Shown here: positions 26,248 through 34,130 of the stretch, one piece after another
Position numbering within the stretch: the first letter of the stretch is position 1
How the letters are laid out: each line of letters opens with the position of its first letter
NCBI GenBank assembly: GCA_009937185.1
Contig: JAACCY010000210.1
Location: 1 to 61,804 of the forward strand
DNA length: 61,804 nt
DNA from: Planctomycetia bacterium
GTDB lineage: Bacteria > Planctomycetota > UBA8108 > UBA1146
Direction: 5' to 3'
Position numbers and translations under genes: made by a program
The notes under the pieces: model-generated
The model's database searches: none
The model's input: only the letters and a program-made list of their open reading frames with translations
What the model was told of the DNA's origin: nothing

Positions 26248-26374
26248 AGATAGCTCTCTTTCATAACCAGAGTCGTCTTGCTGGAATTTTCTGCGGAAAG
26301 GCGGATGATATCCGCATCCCCGGTATCATGCACGGACGAGGTGCACAGGGAAACCGCCCTCGAATTGGAGACCT

Positions 26375-27412
26375 ATGGATTCGATAGACCTACGTCCAGA
26401 CACGGTAACACACCCCACGGAAGCCATGCTCGATGCCATGAGATCCGCCCCGCTCGGAGATGACGTCATGGGTGAAGACCCCACCGTCAATCAACTGGAG
26501 AAGGAAAGTGCTCTTCGTCTCGGTAAAGAAGACGCCATTTTTGTCCCCTCAGGGACGATGGCAAACAGCATCGCTATCGGCGCGCAAACCCGACCTGGCG
26601 ATGAGATGCTTCTTCTGGAAGATAGTCATATCTATCTTTACGAAGCGGGTGGTTCTGCGCGTCTCTGGGGTGTTCACCCCAGACCGCTCACCTCAGTGAA
26701 CGGGTGCATCGATGTCGCTGATATTCATGCACGCATCAGGCCAGATGATCCGCATCAACCGGTGACCTCTTTGGTATGTTTGGAAAACACCCACAATATG
26801 TGTGGTGGACTGGTCCTGACTCCAACGCAAGTCGCTCCCATCGTAGAAGCAACCCGAAAATACAACCTCAAACTCCATCTGGATGGGGCCCGGCTTTTTC
26901 ATGCCGAAGTCGCTCTCAATACACCTGTCAAAGAAATCGTGAAAGATTTCGATTCTGTTTCCTTTTGTCTTTCCAAAGGATTGTCCTGCCCCGTCGGGTC
27001 GATGCTGTGTGCCGACAAAAATACGATCGCAGAGGCTCGTCGATTAAGGAAATTGCTGGGCGGAGGAATGAGACAGGCTGGAGTTCTCGCCGCGGCAGGG
27101 CTGCTCGCTCTGAAGGAAGGCACCGCACGCCTCGCAGAAGACCACCAACGATGCCAGAGACTTGCCGAGGGACTCGCGGCACTTCCGGGAATTACAGTGA
27201 ATCCTGCTCCGATCCAATCGAACATTCTGTTCATGTGTCGGGAAGGAGCCAGCCCGGAAGACTATCAAAACCATGCGTCCTCCCTGGCAGAAAAAGGAGT
27301 CAAACTCTTCGATATCGGCGAAAGAGGCCTCAGAGCCGTCGTTCATCGTCAAATTGACGATTCTGCTATTGAACGAGCTCTGGAGATATTTAGCGCTGAA
27401 TTTAGTTCCTGA
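26375..27412 (+). CDS. ltaE: Low-specificity L-threonine aldolase
   Basis: A 345-residue PLP-dependent enzyme (fold type I) that splits L-threonine or L-allo-threonine to glycine and acetaldehyde. It opens with IDLRPDTVTHPTEAMLDAM and GDDVMGEDPTVNQLE, which is the family signature. FVPSGTMANSIAI, LEDSHIYLYEAGG and LENTHNMCGG follow, then LHLDGARLFHAEVAL and the PLP lysine in SFCLSKGLSCPVGSMLC. A usual-length protein. ATG 26375 has GGAG nearby. It appears monocistronic. Confidence 0.93.
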   Translation: MDSIDLRPDTVTHPTEAMLDAMRSAPLGDDVMGEDPTVNQLEKESALRLGKEDAIFVPSGTMANSIAIGAQTRPGDEMLLLEDSHIYLYEAGGSARLWGVHPRPLTSVNGCIDVADIHARIRPDDPHQPVTSLVCLENTHNMCGGLVLTPTQVAPIVEATRKYNLKLHLDGARLFHAEVALNTPVKEIVKDFDSVSFCLSKGLSCPVGSMLCADKNTIAEARRLRKLLGGGMRQAGVLAAAGLLALKEGTARLAEDHQRCQRLAEGLAALPGITVNPAPIQSNILFMCREGASPEDYQNHASSLAEKGVKLFDIGERGLRAVVHRQIDDSAIERALEIFSAEFSS

Positions 27413-27667
27413 TATCCTTCCGAACTCTGATCTCGGAACGGTACTGATGGGGTGGAGATGGAGAGTCTCCGAGAAACCCCTCCCAGCACCCTCATCCGGG
27501 CCTGAGAGGCCATTGACGTCCACAGGTGTGGTCACAGAGAAGAGGAGCAAACCGGTCGAATCCGGTCAGCGTGTTATACTCCTCACGAGGGTCTTCTGGC
27601 CCGATCTTGACCGAGAGTCCCGAGCTGATGGAGGGTGCATGCCTCCATTGGACGTGTTGGAGAAGCC
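27413..27667. other. Leader region before the ECF sigma operon
   Basis: A 255-bp gap before the sigma factor gene. GGAAC at 27435-27439 resembles the -35 element of ECF promoters, and TTATACT near 27570 resembles a -10 element, but neither has a clear partner at the right spacing. Small hairpins such as GGAGATGGAGAGTCTCC and CCGGTCGAATCCGG are present. This is where an autoregulated promoter would be expected. Confidence 0.3.
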
Positions 27668-28288
27668 ATGTGTTCTGCCGAGAATAAACCTGATCGAGAT
27701 GCCACTGCCGGTGAGAGCGAAGAAATCGCTCTCGTCCGCCAGGCGATGGCAGGTGATGTATCAGCGTTTACCGAATTGGCAGAACGAATTGCTCCACTAG
27801 TCCTAGGAATGGCTCGAAGAAAAGTCGGTCGAGAAGATGCCGAAGATCTCGCACAAGAAGCGATGCTTCATCTGTGGAAGTCCTTACCCAAGATCAGAGA
27901 ACCGCAGGCGTTCTTTGGCTGGCTTACCCGGCTGGTACGTAACCGTGCCCATCGCTGGATCGAACGCCGCCAACGAAAAACTGTTGTTCTTGAGGAAGCC
28001 CGTCACGAGTTGTTACTCAGGGCTCAAACAAGATCTGAGGCGGATGACTTCACCGAGGCTGGAGAATCTGAGTCACGAGAATGGCTCGAAAGTCTCCCCG
28101 ACGAAATGCGGTTGGCCCTCACCTGGAAATATGTTGATGGTCACGATTACGAGACCATTGGCGAAAGACTCTCCCTCTCCTTTCATCAGGTCGACTACCT
28201 GATGCGACGAGCCCGAAAGGCTCTGAAATCCAGACTTGATGCCAAAAAGACATCGAGTTCAGACCGATCGAATGGAGGACGAGGATGA
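27668..28288 (+). CDS. ECF-type RNA polymerase sigma factor
   Basis: A 206-residue extracytoplasmic-function sigma factor. Region 2 includes DVSAFTELAERIAPLVLGMARRKVG, then DAEDLAQEAMLHLWKSLPKIREPQAFFGWLTRLVRNRAHRW, which is the core-binding and -10 recognition helix. Region 4 is SLPDEMRLALTWKYVDGHDYETIGERLSLSFHQVDYLMRRARKALK. ATG 27668 follows GGAGAAG. The stop overlaps the start of the anti-sigma gene (ATGA), and the two UshA-like cytochrome genes follow closely. This suggests that the sigma factor controls that operon; the link is inferred from gene order. Confidence 0.92.
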   Translation: MCSAENKPDRDATAGESEEIALVRQAMAGDVSAFTELAERIAPLVLGMARRKVGREDAEDLAQEAMLHLWKSLPKIREPQAFFGWLTRLVRNRAHRWIERRQRKTVVLEEARHELLLRAQTRSEADDFTEAGESESREWLESLPDEMRLALTWKYVDGHDYETIGERLSLSFHQVDYLMRRARKALKSRLDAKKTSSSDRSNGGRG

Positions 28289-28962
28289 GCGCAGATTCAC
28301 TCTTTTCACTACAAAGTTGCCCCACCATCGTTGAAGCTTTGCCACGCTTCCTCGACGGAGAATGTGGCCCCGTGGAAGAATCACGTGTCGCCCAGCATTT
28401 GGAGTTGTGCAGTCGATGCCGCCTTGAGCACAATCGACTCGCTCAAGACTGGCTTCAAACCATATCTGCTGTCAACGGGGTTCAATCCTCTGACGCACAA
28501 CGATTGGTCATGGCCCTCGGTGACCAACTGCCTCCCCAAAACCCCAACCCAGCCAGCGATCCATCTCCATTTGAAACCCCAACAAGTACAAGTTCTGGCC
28601 GTTGGTGGAGTATCGCCGCCTCATTCATGTTGGCGGCACTTCTGTTTTCAGGTTTGGAGAACTCTACGACACCCTCCGACCCGAAACCCGCAATGATGGC
28701 CATGACCCTCATACGAGGGGACATCGATGCCAGTGGACACTTGGACTGGGGTGATCTTCAGGGTTTGATCGATTTCCTCCAGGAAGATGGTCCCGCTCCC
28801 CGTTGCCTCGCAGCAGGTGATTTCGATGACGATGGAGTCATCACCATCGATGATTCTGTTCTTGCTCTGGCCCACCTCACTGAAGGTGCAGGACTCGACT
28901 CCACCATTCTCTACAATCAAGGGAATCAAAACGCTCTCCCCTGTTACGAACTTTGTCCCTGA
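28285..28962 (+). CDS. Transmembrane anti-sigma factor with outside dockerin-like domain
   Basis: A 225-residue single-pass membrane protein. The cytoplasmic N-terminus has a zinc-finger anti-sigma signature, HLELCSRC, with H38, C42 and C45 (H-x3-C-x2-C, the ZAS motif). One membrane helix spans about residues 108-124 (WSIAASFMLAALLFSG). The outside part is a dockerin-like domain at residues 143-201 with two EF-hand-type loops, DIDASGHLDWGD and DFDDDGVITIDD. Near the C-terminus are two Cys (ALPCYELC). It overlaps the ECF sigma gene by four bases and should hold that sigma factor at the membrane. A dockerin fold as the sensory part is unusual; it may sense calcium, a protein partner or a surface complex, which is inference. 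Confidence 0.85.
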   Translation: MSADSLFSLQSCPTIVEALPRFLDGECGPVEESRVAQHLELCSRCRLEHNRLAQDWLQTISAVNGVQSSDAQRLVMALGDQLPPQNPNPASDPSPFETPTSTSSGRWWSIAASFMLAALLFSGLENSTTPSDPKPAMMAMTLIRGDIDASGHLDWGDLQGLIDFLQEDGPAPRCLAAGDFDDDGVITIDDSVLALAHLTEGAGLDSTILYNQGNQNALPCYELCP

Positions 28963-28984
28963 GATTTAAGAAGGACTCCATCGA

Positions 28985-30457
28985 ATGATGCCGAAACTCA
29001 GTTTTCTGATCATGATCGTGTTGCCACTATGGTGGCTTCAGGCGATGCCTGTGGAAAATCGAACAGATGATCCGGCTTCTTCTCGGGTTGTTGAGGCGGA
29101 TGAAAAAGAAGAGAAACCTTTCGTTCTTTTGGCAACAGTTCACAACTATGGTTATGTCGAACCGTGTGGCTGACCAAAGCGAAAAATCAAGCTCGGCAGT
29201 TTGTCGAGACGCCTGACCTACTTGAACTCACTGAAATCTGAAGGCATTCAGCCCTTCATCGTAGATGGCGGAGATTGGCTCTTCCATCTGAACAAGTTGC
29301 ATTCGAATCCGCTGGTCCAAAAGCAGATGGATGAAAAGGCACAGTTATTGATCGATGCGTACAATCGATTTGGTACAGCAGCCGCTTGTCTAGGAGAGCA
29401 TGACATGGCTCTGGGTCTCGATCGCTTGATCGAACTCAATGGAAAAATGAAGTTCCCTCTCCTCTGTGCCAATCTTTCACTAGAAGATGGAACAAAGCCT
29501 TTTTCCGGTAGCACTCTTCTGGAAAGCCAGGGACGTAAGGTCTTAATGGTGGGCGCGATCCAAATTCCCAATGACCGATTCATTGGCAAATACTGCCCAA
29601 AAGCATCCTTTACCGACCCTGTCGAAGCCATCAAATCAGAGATTGCCCGACAAACAGAAAAGTACGATCTCTGTATCGTCTTAGGACATATCGACAGAAC
29701 AGATGTCGACAGACTCGCGGCCGAGGTTCCTGAAATAGACGTGATAGTAGAACCCAATTCTATGTCACGAACGGAAACGACCTGGGTAAATGACGACATT
29801 AAAGCGACCGTCAATGAGGGTTGCGTCATGCTTAAGCCCAGTGGTCAAGGTTCAGAGATGGCACGTGCTGACCTATGGCTCAGAACTGATCGCCAACCTT
29901 GGTTTGATATCTGGAATGAAGAAGCTCCACCAGGAAGCAATATTGCAGATCTCTCGATCGCTGCACTTGCTCCTCACATTGGTCGACATCCTGGCATGGA
30001 AAAAATTGTTCAGGGTTTCGTGAGGTCTACTCGCTTTAAAGACCCTGGAGACATCGACCTTTCATTCAAACCTGTTACGAACTTTCTGGGAGCAACGACT
30101 TGCTCAGGGTGTCACCCTCAACAGGCAGACTTTTGGAAGAACACGGGACACGCAGATGCGTATCAGACACTCGTCGATACGGGCGACGAATTTCGCTACG
30201 ACTGCATGCCCTGTCATGTCACCGGTTATGGAGAAACCTTTGTCGATGCCCATGAACCGGGTCGCTGGAAAGACGTTCAGTGTGAAAGTTGCCATGGAAA
30301 CAATCCCCGTCATCCCATTCAGCCCAAGGCCTTTCCGTGGCCAAAGCTGGACGTGAACAAATGCTGGGCTTGCCATAATCCGAATGAGACAAGGGTCGCT
30401 TTTGATCCAGCAGAAGCCTTACCAAAGGTTTCCTGCCCGCCCATGAAAAGAAATTAA
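28985..30457 (+). CDS. Predicted selenoprotein: UshA-like domain plus tetraheme cytochrome (TGA at 29171 = Sec)
   Basis: Annotated as one 490-residue exported protein read through TGA 29171-29173 as selenocysteine 63. The signal peptide is residues 1-20 (SFLIMIVLPLWWLQA). The motif is EPCG-Sec-PKRK. The next gene, a paralogue, has DVCGC-KRKK at the same place, and both continue GSL-RR. A 7-bp hairpin at 29192-29208 fits a bacterial SECIS. Residues 50-330 resemble the UshA/5'-nucleotidase metallophosphoesterase fold (VDGGDWLF, GEHDMALGLD, VLGHIDRTD), but several metal ligands are absent. The C-terminal part is cytochrome c554-like with four CxxCH haem sites starting at residues 373, 407, 433 and 460. 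The reading frame stays open for 427 codons after the TGA. The alternative is a nonsense mutation or sequencing error. ATG 28985 is preceded by AAGAAGGA, 22 bases after the anti-sigma gene. Confidence 0.82.
29171..29173 (+). other. Recoded TGA codon, predicted selenocysteine insertion site
   Basis: The only in-frame stop inside an otherwise open frame. It aligns exactly with the TGC codon at 30738-30740 of the neighbouring paralogue, giving CG-Sec against CGC. A Cys-x-Sec pair is a common redox arrangement in selenoproteins. Confidence 0.82.
29192..29208 (+). promoter_or_regulatory. Candidate bacterial SECIS hairpin
   Basis: CTCGGCA (29192-29198) pairs with TGTCGAG (29202-29208), six Watson-Crick pairs and one G-T, around the loop GTT. 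The first loop base is G, as expected for SelB binding, and the loop begins 26 bases after the TGA. As I recall the published consensus, the apical loop lies 16-37 bases downstream with a stem of at least four pairs, so this fits. The hairpin is short; no energy calculation was run. Confidence 0.65.
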
Positions 30458-30482
30458 AGACTCGAGATTGGAAATTGAAACG

Positions 30483-32036
30483 ATGAAAACCTCGATGCTG
30501 AGATCCGCACCCAAGTTGTTGACCATCTTCGTTCTGACAGCTTTGGTACTGCCCGCACTCATTGAAGATAGTCCCTCTGCTGAAGCAAAATTAGGGACTT
30601 CAGCAGAAATCAAAAGCCGTCCCCTCATGGGTGACGACGATGCTCCTGCAGTCCCAGCTTCAACGCCATCCGCCGAAAGTCAGAACCTGTTTCTGGTCTA
30701 TTCGGTAAACAATGTGGGTTACATCGATGTCTGCGGCTGCAAACGTAAAAAAGTACGCCAAGGATCGCTCACTCGTAGGGCGTCTTACCTGAAACAGGCA
30801 AAATTTCATCATGATAATATTTGCCTACTCGATGGAGGAAATACTCTGTTTGGCCCCGACGATGGCAAGGCCAAAGACTTTGAGAAGAAGCAGTTGAAGG
30901 AAAAAGCCAAGTTAATTGTCGAGTCCTACAATCGTATGGGCTACCAATCGATGCTGGTCGGCCATCACGACATCACACTCGGCCTCGAAATTTTGCAAGA
31001 GTGTGAAAAGATGGCAAAGTTCCCCTTCCTCTCTGCAAATATGCGTTACACAGATGATAACAGTAGAGTCTTTGCCCCCACTACCGTGGTCGAATGCAAA
31101 GGTCTCAAAGTGGGTGTTTTAGGACTCACGATCGATACCATTCCGGAATACTATCTTGAGCGAGCAAATCCTGACCGCCCTCTCATGCTGACAAAAGCGA
31201 TCGATGAAGCAAAAAGCCTTGTTCCCGAGTTACGATCTCAGTGTGACATTCTGGTTCTCCTCTCCGCCAATTCTGCAGAAACCAATCGAGAGATTGCGGC
31301 TGCCGTACCAGGCATCGACGTCATCGTTGATCCCTTGATCGAACTCGGAAATCACAAAGTCTGGGTTGACGAAGAACTCAGCATGGAACAACTGGGTGAA
31401 ACCTTGATGGTACGCACAGATGCTCAAGGTGCTCGGCTCGGTACTCTCGATATCGACTGGATAGACGGAGGCAGACCGATGGTCTCCCTGTCTTTCGATA
31501 GTGCTCCACCTGCTGGACGCTCTACATACTGGTACGAGAGAGCCTCTATGGAACCGCACTTACTGGAAGACCCAGACATCATGGGTTTGGTGGAGGCCTT
31601 CAGAAAAGGATCCGCCTTTGTCAATATCGATGCTCTTCCAGAACTCCCCCACAAGGACAAGTATTTGACGGCGAGCACCTGCTCGATGTGCCATGTGGAG
31701 CAAACCGATTTCTGGAAAGGTACAACCCACGCTGATGCTTTTGCAAGTTTGGTGGAAACAGGTGATCAGTGGCGTCAGGACTGCATCGCCTGCCATGTTC
31801 TGGGTTACGGACAAGCCTTTATCGCTCCAGAAGAAGCGGAACCCTACAAGAATGTGCAGTGTGAAAACTGTCATGGACTGAATCCTGGGCACCCTCAAGA
31901 CCCCGTAAATCACCCATGGGGTGCCGTCAAGGAGACTTCGTGCCTGACATGCCACAATAAAAATCAGACTCGTATCGACTTCGTCTTTAGCCGTGAACGT
32001 CGCAAAGTGGCGTGTCCTCCGCTGAAAAGAAACTGA
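30483..32036 (+). CDS. UshA-like tetraheme cytochrome, Cys paralogue of the selenoprotein
   Basis: A 517-residue exported paralogue of the preceding gene. The signal peptide is LLTIFVLTALVLPALIEDSPSAEA. C84-G85-C86 replaces Cys-Gly-Sec. The UshA-like part shows ICLLDGGNTLFG, VGHHDITLGLEIL, VGVLGLTID and VPGIDVIVDP, again lacking some phosphoesterase ligands. Four haem motifs follow, CSMCH, CIACH, CENCH and CLTCH, with a distal His in GTTHADAF. Both paralogues end CPP-x-KRN. ATG 30483 is chosen; an in-frame TTG at 30468 is an alternative. It lies 25 bases behind the selenoprotein gene and ends at a strong terminator, so the operon runs from the sigma factor to here. Electron transfer or detoxification outside the cytoplasm is likely; the substrate is unknown. 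Confidence 0.85.
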   Translation: MKTSMLRSAPKLLTIFVLTALVLPALIEDSPSAEAKLGTSAEIKSRPLMGDDDAPAVPASTPSAESQNLFLVYSVNNVGYIDVCGCKRKKVRQGSLTRRASYLKQAKFHHDNICLLDGGNTLFGPDDGKAKDFEKKQLKEKAKLIVESYNRMGYQSMLVGHHDITLGLEILQECEKMAKFPFLSANMRYTDDNSRVFAPTTVVECKGLKVGVLGLTIDTIPEYYLERANPDRPLMLTKAIDEAKSLVPELRSQCDILVLLSANSAETNREIAAAVPGIDVIVDPLIELGNHKVWVDEELSMEQLGETLMVRTDAQGARLGTLDIDWIDGGRPMVSLSFDSAPPAGRSTYWYERASMEPHLLEDPDIMGLVEAFRKGSAFVNIDALPELPHKDKYLTASTCSMCHVEQTDFWKGTTHADAFASLVETGDQWRQDCIACHVLGYGQAFIAPEEAEPYKNVQCENCHGLNPGHPQDPVNHPWGAVKETSCLTCHNKNQTRIDFVFSRERRKVACPPLKRN

Positions 32037-32065
32037 TCCCTCACTCAGACTCACACCTCGCAAAG

Positions 32066-32097
32066 AGGCCTGCCCAACCGGGCAGGCCTTTTTTTTT
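32066..32097 (+). terminator. Rho-independent terminator of the sigma/cytochrome operon
   Basis: A 10-bp stem AGGCCTGCCC / GGGCAGGCCT with loop AACC is followed by nine T residues. It starts 30 bases after the stop of the second cytochrome. Confidence 0.96.
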
Positions 32098-32134
32098 GTA
32101 ATTTACCCAAAATCAGGTGAATATTCCTCCTGTG

Positions 32135-32144
32135 ATAACGTTAT
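32135..32144. promoter_or_regulatory. ATAACGTTAT palindrome upstream of the TraT-like gene
   Basis: A perfect 10-bp palindrome lies about 65 bases before the TraT-like start codon. It is a possible operator; no other evidence. Confidence 0.25.
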
Positions 32145-32209
32145 TCCTGTGCCAGGGGCTTACAAGCAACCCAAGGCAGACGTGGCGCCTTCGAAAGAGA
32201 GAATGAACG

Positions 32210-33055
32210 ATGACGAAGAATTCAAATGTCCGAAAATTCACCACTCGAGGAGCAGGGCTTCTCTTGGTACTGCTCTTCCTCGTTGGAGGATGTGTCAGTG
32301 CGTCTGGTGGAAGTGAACGCTACAAGGAGCTGGTCGTAGAAGCCGAATGGGTCGACGGTGTCCCCGAATTTGTAGGGGATCGGCCCGGTGGCGACGAACG
32401 TGTGATCAGTATTCAAGTCCGCAATCCATCCGGCATCGATCTGGATACACGCAAATTAAGAGCCCTTCTCGCAGCTCGCGTTGAAGAAGACGGCTGGACA
32501 GTCACTCGTGACCCCGGAGAAGCCCTCTACGATCTCACTGCTGTCGTCAAGTTTTGGGGACGTAATGAAAACCTTCCCGACGATTCCAGTAAAATGGGAC
32601 AACTCTTCGGAACCGTAGCAGGCGCAGCCATCGCTAAAAATCAAGTTCGTGGCAAAGGTGACTCTACTCGTGAAAATAGTGTCATTGCTGGAGCAATCGT
32701 CGGCTCTGTTCTCGGTGAAATGCTGGACCGTAAGACTCGTAGCGAAGCATTTTCAATGATCATCGAAACCAGAATAGATGAAACTGTTGGCGGAACTGTC
32801 AGCAAAGAGCTCAAAGATAACTCACGAAAAGCTGGAGGAAGTGGAACGGCTGGGTTGCACGGAGATAACACAATTACCGCAGGCTCTGACGTCAATAAAA
32901 CCCGTATTCAGCAATCCTATGAAACATTGAGTAGTACGGTTCGGATCAAAAACACTCTCATGATCACTGCGCGCCAACGAGCCCTTACTGAAGAGATCGC
33001 ATTACCCGCGGTCGAACAACGCTTGGAACGCATTATCCCCGAAATTCTGCCATAG
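32210..33055 (+). CDS. TraT-like outer-membrane lipoprotein
   Basis: A 281-residue lipoprotein resembling TraT, the plasmid surface-exclusion and serum-resistance lipoprotein of enterobacteria. The lipobox is LVGGC. The family pattern is clear. VISIQVRNPSGIDLDTRKLRALLAARVEEDGW matches the FLQIKNTSDKDM region, ALYDLTAVVKFWG matches the AYYWIQANVL region. The Gly/Ala-rich stretches GTVAGAAIA and VIAGAIVGSVLGEMLDR match the hydrophobic middle, and FSMIIETRIDE, STVRIKNTLMITA and AVEQRLERIIPEIL match the end. It lies alone between two terminators. A chromosomal TraT homologue need not act in conjugation; a structural envelope role is more likely. Confidence 0.8.
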   Translation: MTKNSNVRKFTTRGAGLLLVLLFLVGGCVSASGGSERYKELVVEAEWVDGVPEFVGDRPGGDERVISIQVRNPSGIDLDTRKLRALLAARVEEDGWTVTRDPGEALYDLTAVVKFWGRNENLPDDSSKMGQLFGTVAGAAIAKNQVRGKGDSTRENSVIAGAIVGSVLGEMLDRKTRSEAFSMIIETRIDETVGGTVSKELKDNSRKAGGSGTAGLHGDNTITAGSDVNKTRIQQSYETLSSTVRIKNTLMITARQRALTEEIALPAVEQRLERIIPEILP

Positions 33056-33092
33056 ATCCGCTCTACAATTTGTAGATAGGATTCATTAACTA

Positions 33093-33136
33093 ATCAACTC
33101 GTCCGAGATTCGTCATCTCGGACGAGTTGATTTTTT
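33093..33136 (+). terminator. Rho-independent terminator
   Basis: A 14-bp stem TCAACTCGTCCGAG / CTCGGACGAGTTGA is followed by TTTTTT. It closes the TraT-like gene. Confidence 0.95.
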
Positions 33137-33287
33137 AGAGTGAACTCGTTGTTGATCCTTGAAACTCGTACTATTCATGATCGGACGACTCGATCAGGGA
33201 AGAAAAATCCCATCATCCGTAGATTCTGATCTTTCACAGACCACTCCAGTCTTGCCAGCGATATCCTCTTCAGCGGAAAACACTTCT

Positions 33288-34130
33288 CTAATCGACTGAG
33301 ACCGTCAATCGCTGTAACTCTTCCATAAAATTGTCGAACTCACGATCAGTTCCTGACCATAAGAAGGCCTGAAGCCAGCCTTCTGAATTCGGAGGTATCC
33401 ATAATTTTTCTGTATCGACGCAATCTGACTCAGCAAAGCGAAAAGTAAATGCAGGCGGGCCCCCTGTTACCTCCCCTCCTGCAGAGAGAACAAGGTCTTT
33501 TGCTTCCGCATATCGCCGATCAATACGATCTCTAAACTGTTGGACGTCAAATCCTTCAAGTTTATCGGCGAGAGAAAATAGCCCACGAATCGGTGGAGTA
33601 CAGGGAGTCTCCGCGATCTGTTCAAATTTACGGTAACGATTCAGATCCAAATAGCCTTGAAGCGGTTGAACTCGATGCCAGAAGTCTTTGCGAACGAATG
33701 CCATCGACCAGACAGTGTCGCCTCCGAACTGTTTAGAGCTGACCGTGACAACCACCTGGGCTGATTCTGGAAATTGAAAGTAGGGCAATGCAGAAACCGC
33801 ATCGACGATATGACACCCGCTCACGTTGCAGAATCTGGAATCATTCGTTTCATGAAGAACGCCAAAGGCCAGGTCTGAGTCTTCCGAATGATGGACTTCA
33901 GCAACACGGTGACTGAACCCCCCCTCCGTACACACACGTACAGAGCCTCCGAAGGTTCGAATCACACTTTCTATGGCAAGAGAGCCGCTGAGTGGCAATA
34001 AAAGAATGTCCCAATCCATGGAACGAAGATGAAAGATGGAGAGAAGAGAAGATTGGACTTGCCGATATGCAGCGCGGAATTCTGCGCTTCTATGATGAGT
34101 ATTCTCATTTGGATTGGGCCAAAATCCCAT
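33288..34130 (-). CDS. Compact class V aminotransferase-like protein
   Basis: A 280-residue PLP-enzyme-like protein (fold type I, class V pattern). Near the N-terminus HHRSAEFRAAYRQV matches the HRS-x-EF motif of class V enzymes such as serine-pyruvate and 2-aminoethylphosphonate aminotransferases. LLPLSGSLAIESVI matches the cofactor-binding TGSGT-AxE region. IVDAVSALPYF carries the Asp that contacts the pyridine nitrogen, and VSSKQFGG holds the likely PLP lysine. At 280 residues it is about 80 shorter than typical members, mainly in the second half. ATG 34130 follows GGAG five bases upstream. Reaction and substrate are unknown, and the short length leaves doubt about activity. Confidence 0.65.
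   Translation of the reverse strand: MGFWPNPNENTHHRSAEFRAAYRQVQSSLLSIFHLRSMDWDILLLPLSGSLAIESVIRTFGGSVRVCTEGGFSHRVAEVHHSEDSDLAFGVLHETNDSRFCNVSGCHIVDAVSALPYFQFPESAQVVVTVSSKQFGGDTVWSMAFVRKDFWHRVQPLQGYLDLNRYRKFEQIAETPCTPPIRGLFSLADKLEGFDVQQFRDRIDRRYAEAKDLVLSAGGEVTGGPPAFTFRFAESDCVDTEKLWIPPNSEGWLQAFLWSGTDREFDNFMEELQRLTVSVD

Noticed and set aside
26776-27357. 193-codon frame inside the threonine aldolase gene
   Set aside because: Arg/Ser/Pro-rich out-of-frame shadow of ltaE without a ribosome-binding site.
28985-29173. A separate 62-residue secreted peptide ending at TGA 29171
   Set aside because: Its C-terminal part aligns without interruption with the paralogue across the TGA, so it is the first part of the predicted selenoprotein.
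29248-29829. 193-codon minus-strand frame opposite the selenoprotein
   Set aside because: Antisense shadow; the plus strand encodes a recognisable domain.
29201-30457. An independent cytochrome gene starting at TTG 29201
   Set aside because: It would lack a signal peptide, although c-type haem attachment needs export, and it begins in the middle of the conserved RR-x-x-YL block.
31560-32063. 167-codon minus-strand frame opposite the second cytochrome
   Set aside because: It lies over the haem motifs and terminator of the real gene and has no family features.
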